Below are positions 27,701 through 34,525 of a stretch of DNA of 64,000 bases, in pieces (positions within the stretch are counted from its first letter, which is position 1; each line of letters begins with the position of its first letter). Source of the stretch: Gammaproteobacteria bacterium (GTDB lineage Bacteria; Pseudomonadota; Gammaproteobacteria; JAJPIJ01); assembly GCA_021324815.1 (NCBI GenBank), contig JAJPIJ010000046.1, positions 1-64,000 on the forward strand. The letters run 5' to 3'. The notes beneath the pieces are model-generated. The model did no database searches. It was not told where the DNA came from and worked only from the letters and a program-made list of their open reading frames with translations. Position numbers and translations under genes: made by a program.

Positions 27701-30612
27701 ATATCAATGCCAGCGGCGCGGTGGCCATCAACGCCAATGGCGCCAACCAGACCTTTACCATCAATTCCAGTGCCGATGTAAAGACCACCAGCGGCGGCGT
27801 CACGGCGACTGCCGACAACATGAGCATCTACGGCACCATCACCGCGGCCACGCAGATTGTGACCTTGCAGCCGTTCAGCGCCAACCGGCTTATCAGATTG
27901 GGCAGCAATGTGGCAGGGAGACTCTCATTTACCGATGCCGAACTCGACAACATTACGGCAACCACTTTGCGCATAGGTTCTGCCAGTGCGAGTCATATCT
28001 CCATTAATGGAGGGGATATTTCGCCGGCGAATGTCACCGATTTACATCTCATCAGTGGCAGATATGTGTACGGTTTCTCCAATGGAATTCAGGTGACCAA
28101 TCTGGCAATCACGGCTGGGACTGGTGTATTGCTGTATTCCCCTGGTAACACCAACCAAGTGACCACATTGGCAATCAACGCCCCAAATCATGTGCATTTT
28201 CGAGCCACCGGTGGCTTTACGGTGGGTGCGGTGGATGGTGTCACCGGGATTAGCGCCGGATCCTATAATGCGCAGTTGGAAGCTAATAGCGGTATCACCG
28301 TTAATGAGAATATTGCGACTACCGTTCAAACCATCATCAATGCTGATTTCGATAATAATGGCACGGGTACTCTGACTGTAGCCACGGGCAAGAGTGTCAA
28401 CACCGGCAACAACACGCTCAACGTCACCGCCGCCGATCTCGCGCTGAATGGCACGGGTGCGCTCAACAGCGGCGGCGCGGCGACCACCATTACCGTCTCC
28501 AACAACGGCACGCTGGGACTGGGGGCAGCGGCGGGCCAGATGACGGTGAGCAACGCCGAGCTGACGAACATCACCGCCAATGGCACCACCTTTGTGACCA
28601 CCGGCGCGACCGGCGACATGACGGTCGACGGCGTGACCACGGGCGCGACGACCAACACCGGACTGGTCACGCTGACGGGCGGTCACAACATCACCTTCAG
28701 CGGCGGCGCCTCGACCTTCGCCAATGGCTTGAGCGCCACTGGCGCCAACAATGTTGCGGTGAATGCGGGCGTCTCCACGGCCAAAAACACGAATCTGTCG
28801 CTGACGGCCACTGCCGGCGCGATTAGTTTTGGTAGTGGGGTGACGGTGGCGGCGGGCGACGGCACCGGCACGACCGGCACGCTGACGCTGAGTTCCAATG
28901 GCGCGATGACGGGGTCCGGCGGTCTGACGCTCGACTCCGAGAACGGACTGACGCTGAATCAGAGTCTGACCACAAGCGGCGCCACCACCATCGACGCCGA
29001 CACCAACGCCGATGGCACCGGCACTTTCACGGTGGCCGGCGGCGTCACGCTGGCGACCACGGGTGCGGCGGCGACGGGCGCGGCGCTAAATATTACTGCC
29101 GCAGATTTGGCGTTGAACGGCAATTTGAACAGCGGCACCGCCAGCGCTACCACGATTACTGAATCCGCCAACACCGGTATTGGCTTAGGCGCCACCGCCA
29201 ACGGCAATATGCAGATTGATGATGGCGAAGTGGGCCGCATCGCTGCCAGTGGCCTCGTGTTGGTGACGGACGGCAGCTTTGTGGTCGACGGCGTGACCAG
29301 CGTGACCAATATCAACCGCTCCATTACATTCGCGCCCGCGTCCATCACCACGACCTCGGTGAACTTCAAGAATAATTTCTCGGACTTCGATGCCTTCGGC
29401 ACCGCGGGGTCTGATGACACCTTTACCTTCACCGGCACCGCGGTCCTGAAAGGCAATGTGGACGGTGATCTGGGGAATGACACCCTGGATTTCAGCGGCC
29501 TCACCAGCCAGACTATTTTCACCACGCTGAACGCGTCCGGTGGCACGAAGGACGGCGTGAAAGGCAATTTCCATGACACCGTGGGCCCGCCGATATTCAC
29601 CACCACCTTCGACAACATCAACAATTTGAATGGCAATGGCACGGGTTTGCAGGGGCCCGATCTGGATAACATCTGGACCATCGACGGAAAAAATTCCGGC
29701 AACTTGAAGTCCTACACCATAGGCAGCAACTTCACAGTCCAGGTGGGCGGCACGTTCACGTTCAACAGCTTCGCATTGGGCGGCGGCAATGCGAGGGACA
29801 ACTTCATTCTTGCCGGCGGCGCCTTGTTCAACAGCAATGCAGCCATCGTCAATATCGATGGCTGTAGTTCCTCCGGCTGCGGCACCGCCCAGGATATCAA
29901 CACGATCACGGGCGATAATTTCACCAACATCTGGACGATTACCGGCGCGAACAAGGGTACGCTGACCAACAGCGATGGCACCGATCTCGGCGGTGGTGTG
30001 CTTCAGGGAACGTTGAGCGGCGGATTCAGGAATATCGACACGCTTACCGGCGGCACGGGCGATGACACGTTTGTGTTCCAGAACAACGGGAGCCTGAACC
30101 GGCCGGGCGGTGGCGGCGGCATTGATGGCGGGACCGCCGTGACTCACAACACCATCGACATTTCCGCGATCGCCGGCATCGCCCACACGGTGAACCTCAC
30201 CAACGGCACCATCAGCGGCGTCAATGGCAACAGCGTGACCGTGCTCGGCGGCACCTTCACCAACGTCACGGATTTCGTGGGTAATGGCACTGACGATACG
30301 CTGGAGAAAGACAGCGGCACCAATACATTCACCATCTCCGGCGCCAACAGCGGCGACGTCAACGGCGGCGCCTTCACCTTCGCTGGTTTCCCCAACCTGA
30401 CCGGCGGCAGCGGCAACGACACCTTTGCCTTCACCGGCACCGGCTCGGTGGGCGGCGATATCGAGGGCGAGGGCGGCACCAATACGCTGGACTTCTCCGG
30501 CTACGGCAGCAAGGTCCAAGTGACGCTGACGGGCCCGGGCAGCACGTCCACCGCAACTTCGCGGGCACCGCCAGCACCATCGGCGGTTCATTCGATGACA
30601 TCGCCGTGCTGA
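18739..30612 (+). CDS. Giant TpsA exoprotein (filamentous hemagglutinin-like), N-terminal 3,957 residues before a frameshift
   Basis: The secreted partner of TpsB, probably a surface adhesin forming a long right-handed beta-helix. A basic extended signal peptide (about 53 residues, ending GSGVVLA) precedes the TPS secretion domain (GGQVVGGTGHI, FDQSASQIYGQIRANG, LMNPNGLIFGPNARVN). The passenger is rich in Thr, Gly, Asn and Ala. Residues about 320-335 are an in-frame repeat insertion. About 22080-28070 encodes eight copies of an ELSxxEL...LHL module. From about 29480, DTLDFSG/NTWTI repeats begin. The frame leaves repeat homology near 30544-30560 and stops at 30610, while the +3 frame continues the repeat. 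The stop is therefore probably an artefact of one missing C or a recent mutation. Confidence 0.88.
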   Translation: MTTHRSRKSLPARRGSSISPAPTQPRHPLAASIHAALLPAGLLLSLGSGVVLANPTGGQVVGGTGHITTPNATTTLITQNSQNLAIDWQTFNVKANELVQFNQPNVTATALNQIFDQSASQIYGQIRANGQILLMNPNGLIFGPNARVNVAGLVAAAARVNVDDFMAGNYKLDASMANGAVVNQGLIEAATGGSVTLAGKTVSNEGVIIATAGRVNLVSGSKMTLDFDGDGLLQFTIDEGVLDNPTGAQNAVSNSGTIEANGGMVVMSGRTAANVFTNVVNNSGVIKAARIDNSGGTIRLVADGPGSSVVNSGTLDASGETSTPSPLAGEGGGEGANGGTVQLSAENVTQSGTINADAAHGNGGNVTIQSTDTTLLTSASQTTARSAAGGAGGTVQVLGDKVGLLDTSVVDVSGELGGGTALIGGDQHGGNPNVQNATYTYVAQGANIKADAIKSGDGGKVIVWSNETTQYYGGITAKGGAESGAGGFAEVSGKNNLTFRGVVDLSSITGDYGTLLLDPATITITGGTGDGAADGNNTFKGNPSGTAGTITFADTSPTTVFESEIENLNADIKLQATDSITTSGTFTNSDIVLQNNRNLTLEIQNGTNAGVIDLTTSTNGNALEVKTSGTGSITINGSTSGTKTGDITVGKLTTTGTGGITLNTGNGAITVNGALTTGTLNATGAQTSGSISLTATNAVAINAAVTTGNATTSNNTATTGSISIKGGSITSGASGTLTTGTASGGTGSGNNATSGDITLDTTGGTTISLGAAVTTGGATTTSNGDFGTSGKVVITAGTTVAVNAAIKTGDAVSATEDAISGKIDISGTAISSNGSGTMTTGGASGGNGNGDDDTTGDIILLSSTGDTNLQAALTTGVANSSFSNGTSGNINVTSTAGKIISSGAFTTGDATGDGNTGGAANETATSGTITLKAGGAIQLSATDALRTGNATMTTDNNNSDVATVGNITVTSAASLSSNGTNGAVDVRFGTTSSAGNATLNAGTLSVTTTGGAGDAGGIFVTSGEALILNTLATNAGSSQNVRILLTGNDTLLTVGNNLSLDTDNVIFSADKMNIANTITAGVVTLRPESTADTGDKIDLGSTVDTTANTLELSNTELNRITATTLIIGDNNSGNISVTANTVNPTGITNLHLITGGSVSNSALGNSLEVNNGAGNLAIEAGGTVSLVDNDGEINVTNLAIHATGSITYQDANSFTVNDVDGVFGVHSDTSTVSLTASTGAITVANTSAASGHDVDAAGDITITLNANDTAFTINSGANVNTTTGGITVIADKMVLTGTITDTDATPANIVTLKPVSTDAINLGSTTDLAVNTLELSSTELNNITATTLRIGSATAGAITVSADVSPTNITSLHLINNGDVTAALGGIVVNGGSGNLAVETTGTASFTAVTTNVGTLAASLTGVGKSFTFQNETDGFAVGTVDGITGITTANSAASGTPSGSITLSSGGDITITNNVTTGAASATDTGGVDTVTSGTISVTSKTNVTGAGQLITGTATLSGGSAGGADTVTSGNINVTAGTSGTGGIKLSNLTSALQIGAASRSGATEDTVTAGTISLTSADEINNGTAATRQVVTTGTASGGATNVQGLLAAATTGANAGIYLTSPSALSLGAVTTVSGNIDILSGATLTATTAVTAGGTGTVLLTGVGVTNQSTITGPGGVTIDAGTGTLDNTALNATITNGGGATATAVTLIADVMKLGSTGNLNQVQGGAGTVTLRQKTNGTAIDLGSAVDTTANTLELSDTELKTIATTGVLAIGDGNTGAITVSADVTPGPATLHLTTGSTVTGTAGGIVVNNLAITAGNTINFTDATTAVSKLAISNAGKSVTFTEADGFTVDTVDGVNGISGSTVTLTATTGGITVADTAAAHDIDATGAVALNANGNDQTFTINASADVRTISGGVTVTSDKMVLNGTITATGQVVTLKPVSTDAIDLGSATDAAANTLELSNTEINNVTATTLRVGSATAGAITISSNIDELTTPTITNLHLLTNSTITDTAALKVSGLAITSAGAVNLTNAGTDVNTIAASVTGGGNSFTFKNDANGFTVGSVDGVTGISTANVTNAGASATTGSITLQSGGGITFSNNVTTGNATASTAGFDATSGSISINVGANNLSGLGSLVIGSATASGGASTATTGDLSLTAAEIAGDPGAGTSVVPLAVTMAAGTGGGTANVQGKFNATATGSGTAGEINVSSSGPLTIGTLDTTDADTTNVKVTVTGGNLLTVSGASSLDQDNLVLTADKMDIQNTISFDSNKGKATLQNSTAGVLINLGTVTDANLELSAAEIGRVRASTLIIGSATAGAIGVSNANITTDANTNILHLITNSTVTANGGFGINVPNLAVEANGAVNIVNGANTVNFVAFNDPGKTVSFSQNATFGVAPVDTVNTTKTGALTLTSNAGDITVFNPGVYATGKVSINVNTANKTFTITGGSDVKTISGGVYVKADNMSIYGTITATGQAVNLQTFTASRNVQLGSNAAAGRLDLSNTELNNIKATTLRISGYRIRIRYGDISPAQITNLHLTGTRFVYDGLVGNHGVQVTNLAVTAGQGVYLNSTTNNVSTLAGSTTGLSPGRFQFLNNVGGFTVGTVDSGGFQEVGIHTANNSPGAGFASTGFVSISTQSGDITLANDVKTGNATATAGNSAQSGAITVTAGGTGLIKSTGGKLIIGNATSGGGGGTTATTGNLSLTAAEIAYDAGAGVSTQPLDISIPLASGGATNTQGQLNATATGTGTGGEINVISTTGPLNVGTLDTTDADKTNVTVTVTGGNSLTISGASNLDIDDVVFAADRMLVNNTITAGTATLENATAGRAINLGSTTDVAAALELSDAEIDRFTVNTLRVGRNDASASGAITVSNDITPAGTSTLHLITGSTVTATTGSGGTLIVSNLAVDAGGTITITKSNTDVSTLAINDAGQSVTYTDANSFSVGSVDGVNGITSGALTLTATTGNIKVTDTAAASDINASGAVAINANGANQTFTINSSADVKTTSGGVTATADNMSIYGTITAATQIVTLQPFSANRLIRLGSNVAGRLSFTDAELDNITATTLRIGSASASHISINGGDISPANVTDLHLISGRYVYGFSNGIQVTNLAITAGTGVLLYSPGNTNQVTTLAINAPNHVHFRATGGFTVGAVDGVTGISAGSYNAQLEANSGITVNENIATTVQTIINADFDNNGTGTLTVATGKSVNTGNNTLNVTAADLALNGTGALNSGGAATTITVSNNGTLGLGAAAGQMTVSNAELTNITANGTTFVTTGATGDMTVDGVTTGATTNTGLVTLTGGHNITFSGGASTFANGLSATGANNVAVNAGVSTAKNTNLSLTATAGAISFGSGVTVAAGDGTGTTGTLTLSSNGAMTGSGGLTLDSENGLTLNQSLTTSGATTIDADTNADGTGTFTVAGGVTLATTGAAATGAALNITAADLALNGNLNSGTASATTITESANTGIGLGATANGNMQIDDGEVGRIAASGLVLVTDGSFVVDGVTSVTNINRSITFAPASITTTSVNFKNNFSDFDAFGTAGSDDTFTFTGTAVLKGNVDGDLGNDTLDFSGLTSQTIFTTLNASGGTKDGVKGNFHDTVGPPIFTTTFDNINNLNGNGTGLQGPDLDNIWTIDGKNSGNLKSYTIGSNFTVQVGGTFTFNSFALGGGNARDNFILAGGALFNSNAAIVNIDGCSSSGCGTAQDINTITGDNFTNIWTITGANKGTLTNSDGTDLGGGVLQGTLSGGFRNIDTLTGGTGDDTFVFQNNGSLNRPGGGGGIDGGTAVTHNTIDISAIAGIAHTVNLTNGTISGVNGNSVTVLGGTFTNVTDFVGNGTDDTLEKDSGTNTFTISGANSGDVNGGAFTFAGFPNLTGGSGNDTFAFTGTGSVGGDIEGEGGTNTLDFSGYGSKVQVTLTGPGSTSTATSRAPPAPSAVHSMTSPC
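19696..19743. repeat. Family B palindromic repeat inserted in frame in tpsA
   Basis: A 48-bp segment with arms CCCTCTCCC (19708-19716) and GGGAGAGGG (19722-19730) matches the intergenic repeat at 697-737. It encodes ETSTPSPLAGEGGGEG, out of character with the beta-helix on either side. Removing it would join LDASG to ANGGTVQLSAENV, an uninterrupted coil. Confidence 0.75.
22080..28070 (+). repeat. Alternating two-length super-repeat in tpsA
   Basis: Eight copies of a module run LELSxxELxxIxATTLxIG, then about 20 residues, then LHL. The LHL codons lie near 22186, 22850, 24132, 24760, 25768, 26374, 27415 and 28043. Spacings alternate between about 0.61-0.66 kb and 1.0-1.28 kb, which implies duplication of a two-module unit of about 1.64 kb. 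Confidence 0.8.
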
Positions 30613-32230
30613 AGGGCAGCAATCTGGGCGACACGCTGACGGGGGATGACAACAACAGCACTTGGACGATCACCAACCCGGACAAAGGCACGGTGACCGA
30701 CGGCACGTCCACCTTGAACTTCAGCCAGGTGGCGAACCTGACCGGTGGTGGCGGCGATGACACCTTCAAATTCACGACGGGCTCGGTCAGCGGCAACATC
30801 GATGGCGGCGACGGCAATAACACGCTGGACTACTCCGGCAACGCCGGCCCCATCTCCGTCACCCTGACTGGGCCCGGCAGCAAAGTTGCCACCAGCTATG
30901 CCGGCACCGAGAGCAGCACGATTGTCGGTACTTTTGACAACATCGCCGTGCTGGTGGGTAGCGGCAACGCCAACGACCTGCTGACCGGCGACAACAATAA
31001 CAACACCTGGACGATCTCCAGCGCGGATGCAGGCACGGTCTTTGACGGTACCTCCACTTTGACGTTCAGCCAGATCGCGAACCTCGCGGGTGGCACCGGC
31101 AATGATGCCTTCGATTTCACCGGCGGTTCGATATCAGGCACGATCGACGGCGGCGCCGGCAGCACCAACACGCTCGACTACTCCGCCCTTGCCGGCCCCA
31201 TCACGGTGGATTTGTCCAATAGTTCAGCGCCCCTGATCAACGGCGGGGGCGCCAATGGCTTCACCAACATCAACGATCTGGTGGGAAGCAAGAGCGGCAG
31301 TGACACGCTGATTGGCGACAATATCGCCAACACCTGGACGATCTCCGGCGCGGATTCCGGCGACGTGAACGGCTTCGCCTTCAGCAGCATCGAAAATCTG
31401 ACGGGCGGGAATAACACGGATGCCTTCGATTTCACCGGCGGTTCGATATCCGGCGTGATCGACGGCGCATCCGGCGTCGATACATTGGATTATTCCGGCA
31501 ACGGTGGCGGCGCCGTCACCGTGACGTTGACAGCCGTCGGCGGTACTGACGGTTACGATGGCTCGGCCACCAGCATCACCGGCGGCTTCAAAAACATCGA
31601 CGATCTGGTTGGCAGCGGCAACGCCAATGACAGGCTTGTCGGTGACAACAATAACAACACCTGGACAATCACGGGCTCCGATGCGGGTAACATCAATAGC
31701 ATCTTCACCTTCAGCAGCATTGCGAACCTGACTGGCGGCACTGGCAAGGATGATTTCGTCTTCCAGGACACGACGAGCATCAGCGGGAAGATCGACGGTG
31801 GGGCGGGAACCGACACCCTTGACCTCTCCGCCTATACCACCGGCCGTAACGTCACCGTTACCGGCACCGGCTCCACAGATGGCTTGAAAGGCGACGTGAT
31901 CTCCACGGTGGGAAGTTTCGACAACATCAACGCCGTGATCAGCAGCAATACGACGGACACCCTGACGGCGGCGGCGGGCACCAATAATAGCTGGGTCATC
32001 AATGGAGCGGATGACTTCACCCTCGACATCGGCAATGGCCCGGTCCAGTTCACCAATTTCGCCAATATTGTCGGCGACAGCCTGACCGACACCATCACGT
32101 TCTCGGGCGGCACGTTGTCCGGCAACATCGACGGCGGCGGCGGCACCAATACGCTGAAGGGCGATAATGTCGCCAATACCTGGAACATCAATGGCGTCAA
32201 CAGCGGTACTGTCACGGGCTTGGGTGGCAC
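30322..32230 (+). repeat. Roughly 326-346 bp (about 109-residue) tandem repeats in tpsA
   Basis: Successive NTWTISGADSG-like motifs start near 30322, 30657, 31003, 31328, 31654 and 31985, and a shorter one follows near 32171. Each unit runs NTWTI, FxFSxIxNLTGG, FDFTGGSISGxIDGG, NTLDYSG, VTVTLTGxGS and FxNIDDLVGS. The frameshift falls inside the first unit. Confidence 0.8.
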
Positions 32231-34424
32231 CTTCACCAATATCCAAAATCTGACCGGTAACGCCAACAACGATACTTTCAACTTCAAAGGCGGCTCGGTA
32301 AGCGGCACGGTGGACGGCGGGACGGCGGGCACGAATACCCTTGATTATTCCGGCAACGGCGGCAATCCGGTGAGCATCGTATTGACAGGCACCGGGCCCA
32401 ACGTCGGCTTCCAGGGCACCGCCACCAGCACGGGTGGCTTCAAGAACATTGATGTGTTGGTGGGCAGCACGGGTTCGGATTCGCTGACCGGCCAGTCCGC
32501 CGCCGGCACTTGGACCCTGAACGGCGATCCGGAAACTTATACCAGCGGTAACACGCTTACCTTCTCGGGTTTCGAGACGCTGAATGCGGGAGGCGGCGGC
32601 GACACGTTCAATGTTACCGGCACGATCAGCGAAACGCTCAACGGCGGCGCCGGCAACGATGCTTTCAACATCAATGCCGGCGGTGTGGCTAACGGAAATA
32701 TCAGCGGCAACGACGGCAATGACACCTTTACTGTTGCCGCGGGCGGCATCGTCAACGGCAGTATAGATATGGGTAACGGCAACGACACCCTGAATGTGAA
32801 TGGGACCGTGAACAACAGTGTGTTTGCCGGGGCCGGCAACGACACCTATAACGTCACCAAGACCATCAACGGCACGCTGGACACGGGCAGTGGCGATGAT
32901 ACCTGGAACTTCGTTGCCGGCGTGCCGCTGGCCACCAGCATTACCAGCAGCGGAGAGACCGACCACACGGCCTCGTTGACGGTGCCGGGCAGCAAGGGCG
33001 TCGATTTGACCGTGGGTCCGGGCGGGCTTGTGCTGCCGACGATGACGGGCTTCACCGGCAACTTCGTGATCGGCGGCACGGTTGCGCCGACCGCGACGCT
33101 GCCTCTTACCAACAGCACGGTGGTGACCACCAATACCAACATACTGACCGTTGATTCGAGCATCGTCACTGGCGGCTCGATCATGCTGCTCGGCAATGAC
33201 GTCCAGCTCGCGGGCGGCAACGTGGCGGCCGGCACCGCGGGGGGCAGCGGACACATCGTCATCGCCTCGGTGGGAACGTCGCCGCTGGGCACGATTACAG
33301 CGACCGCACCGACGACGCTGACCGCCGGCAATCTGCTCTTGATCGCCAATAACAATCTCCAAGGATCGCAGAATATCAGCCTCGATCTCAATTTCGGCGG
33401 CATCGCGCTGTTCCAGGGCGACACCTCGCAGGGCGATCCCAGCTTTGCCAAGACCGAGGCGACGCCGATCGATCAAGGATCGTTCCAGTCGGTGTTCGGC
33501 TTCGATCCGAACAACATCGGCAGCGTGTTCGGCGTCAATCTGCAATTCCAGCAATTGACCTTCTCCAACCCCGGCGCGGCGCTGTCGGCCAACACGCTGT
33601 TGCAGTACCTCGACACCGGCCTGTTCGAGACCGAGCTGACGCTGTTCGGCGTCGTCGGCAACGGCATCGCCATGGACATCTCGCAGTGCGAGGACCTCGA
33701 GGGCTGCGCCCCCAGCGTCACGATGGACCAGTTGAACGAGCTCATCAGCGGTCTGGAGACGCGCATCGGCGAGCTGGTGAAGAACAAGGAGGACAACAAG
33801 ATCGAGCCCGCCAAGGCCGACACGCTCATCGCCGGCTTCCAGAAGGAGCTGGAGAATTTCCGCAGCTACCGCACGGAACTGGAGGCCTATCAGAAGGAGC
33901 AGCAGGAGGCCGAGGAATCGCCGGAGAATCTGGAGGATTTGGGCGGCGGCGCGGAGGAGTTGGGTCCGTCCAAGGAAGCCGCGCCGGCGGGCAAGCCCGC
34001 CACGGGCGGAGCGGCGAAGGAGCAGCCGTCCCCCGAGGAGGAGGAATTGGGGCCGGCGAAGGAGGAGGCGGCGCCCAAAGCCGCGCCCAAGGCCGAAACG
34101 AAAGCGGCGCCCAAGGTCGCGCCGCCTAAGTTGCCCGAAGAGAATCTGGAGATCGAACAACCTCTGGAGGAGGCGCCGGCCAAGCCCGAGGCCAAACCGG
34201 AGGCCAAGCCCGAAGCCAAGCCGGAGACCAAACCTGCTCCGAAACCGGCGCCCAAGCTGGAGGAACATCTCGAGGAGGAGGAGATCATCGATCAGGAGTC
34301 GGCGTTGCGCCTGCCGCTCATCCCCGCCAGCGTCAGCAGCTATCAGTGGTTTGACGTGCGCGCGGGCAACCGGCTGACGTGGGCCGGCGACATCACGCTC
34401 CCGCATCGCTATCGCAATTACTAA
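30606..34424 (+). CDS. TpsA exoprotein, C-terminal 1,272 residues (continuation after frameshift)
   Basis: This ORF continues the 109-residue repeats in the frame one base earlier; the GTG at 30606 is simply the first possible start codon in that frame and not a credible initiation site. Repeats run to about 32580. Then come RTX-like coils (GGAGNDAFNI, GNDGNDTFTV, GNGNDTLNV, GAGNDTYNV), and a plainer beta region to about 33680. The end is a non-helix tail with a cysteine pair (CEDLEGC), a coiled coil (LISGLETRIGELVKNKED) and a Glu/Pro/Lys-rich stretch with KPEA repeats. The last residues are SYQWFDVRAGNRLTWAGD-like, with stop at 34424. Joined with the upstream part the protein would be about 5,228 residues. 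Confidence 0.85.
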   Translation: MLKGSNLGDTLTGDDNNSTWTITNPDKGTVTDGTSTLNFSQVANLTGGGGDDTFKFTTGSVSGNIDGGDGNNTLDYSGNAGPISVTLTGPGSKVATSYAGTESSTIVGTFDNIAVLVGSGNANDLLTGDNNNNTWTISSADAGTVFDGTSTLTFSQIANLAGGTGNDAFDFTGGSISGTIDGGAGSTNTLDYSALAGPITVDLSNSSAPLINGGGANGFTNINDLVGSKSGSDTLIGDNIANTWTISGADSGDVNGFAFSSIENLTGGNNTDAFDFTGGSISGVIDGASGVDTLDYSGNGGGAVTVTLTAVGGTDGYDGSATSITGGFKNIDDLVGSGNANDRLVGDNNNNTWTITGSDAGNINSIFTFSSIANLTGGTGKDDFVFQDTTSISGKIDGGAGTDTLDLSAYTTGRNVTVTGTGSTDGLKGDVISTVGSFDNINAVISSNTTDTLTAAAGTNNSWVINGADDFTLDIGNGPVQFTNFANIVGDSLTDTITFSGGTLSGNIDGGGGTNTLKGDNVANTWNINGVNSGTVTGLGGTFTNIQNLTGNANNDTFNFKGGSVSGTVDGGTAGTNTLDYSGNGGNPVSIVLTGTGPNVGFQGTATSTGGFKNIDVLVGSTGSDSLTGQSAAGTWTLNGDPETYTSGNTLTFSGFETLNAGGGGDTFNVTGTISETLNGGAGNDAFNINAGGVANGNISGNDGNDTFTVAAGGIVNGSIDMGNGNDTLNVNGTVNNSVFAGAGNDTYNVTKTINGTLDTGSGDDTWNFVAGVPLATSITSSGETDHTASLTVPGSKGVDLTVGPGGLVLPTMTGFTGNFVIGGTVAPTATLPLTNSTVVTTNTNILTVDSSIVTGGSIMLLGNDVQLAGGNVAAGTAGGSGHIVIASVGTSPLGTITATAPTTLTAGNLLLIANNNLQGSQNISLDLNFGGIALFQGDTSQGDPSFAKTEATPIDQGSFQSVFGFDPNNIGSVFGVNLQFQQLTFSNPGAALSANTLLQYLDTGLFETELTLFGVVGNGIAMDISQCEDLEGCAPSVTMDQLNELISGLETRIGELVKNKEDNKIEPAKADTLIAGFQKELENFRSYRTELEAYQKEQQEAEESPENLEDLGGGAEELGPSKEAAPAGKPATGGAAKEQPSPEEEELGPAKEEAAPKAAPKAETKAAPKVAPPKLPEENLEIEQPLEEAPAKPEAKPEAKPEAKPETKPAPKPAPKLEEHLEEEEIIDQESALRLPLIPASVSSYQWFDVRAGNRLTWAGDITLPHRYRNY

Positions 34425-34446
34425 ATCATTGGTCTTTTTTATAATG

Positions 34447-34478
34447 CCGTTCGTGCTTCGATACCTCAGCACGAACGG
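34447..34478. repeat. Family C palindrome, copy 1
   Basis: Arms CCGTTCGTGCT and AGCACGAACGG flank a TCGATACCTC-type centre, 22 bp after the tpsA stop and followed by TATTTATT. It could work as a weak terminator for tpsA. Confidence 0.75.
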
Positions 34479-34525
34479 TATTTATTGAAACCACACTCAC
34501 GTCTGCGATATCGGAGAAGTTCGTA

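Noticed and set aside
30529-30543. Programmed -1 ribosomal frameshift at G GGC CCG to join the two tpsA parts
   Set aside because: The heptamer has the right form and direction, but GGGCCCG is a poor slippery sequence. The zero frame keeps conserved GPGS after it, so a lost base further on explains the data better.
31224-34472. A 1082-residue minus-strand ORF over the tpsA C-terminal part
   Set aside because: The plus strand has repeat-preserving protein sequence; the antisense product is low-complexity and reads through the palindrome at 34447.
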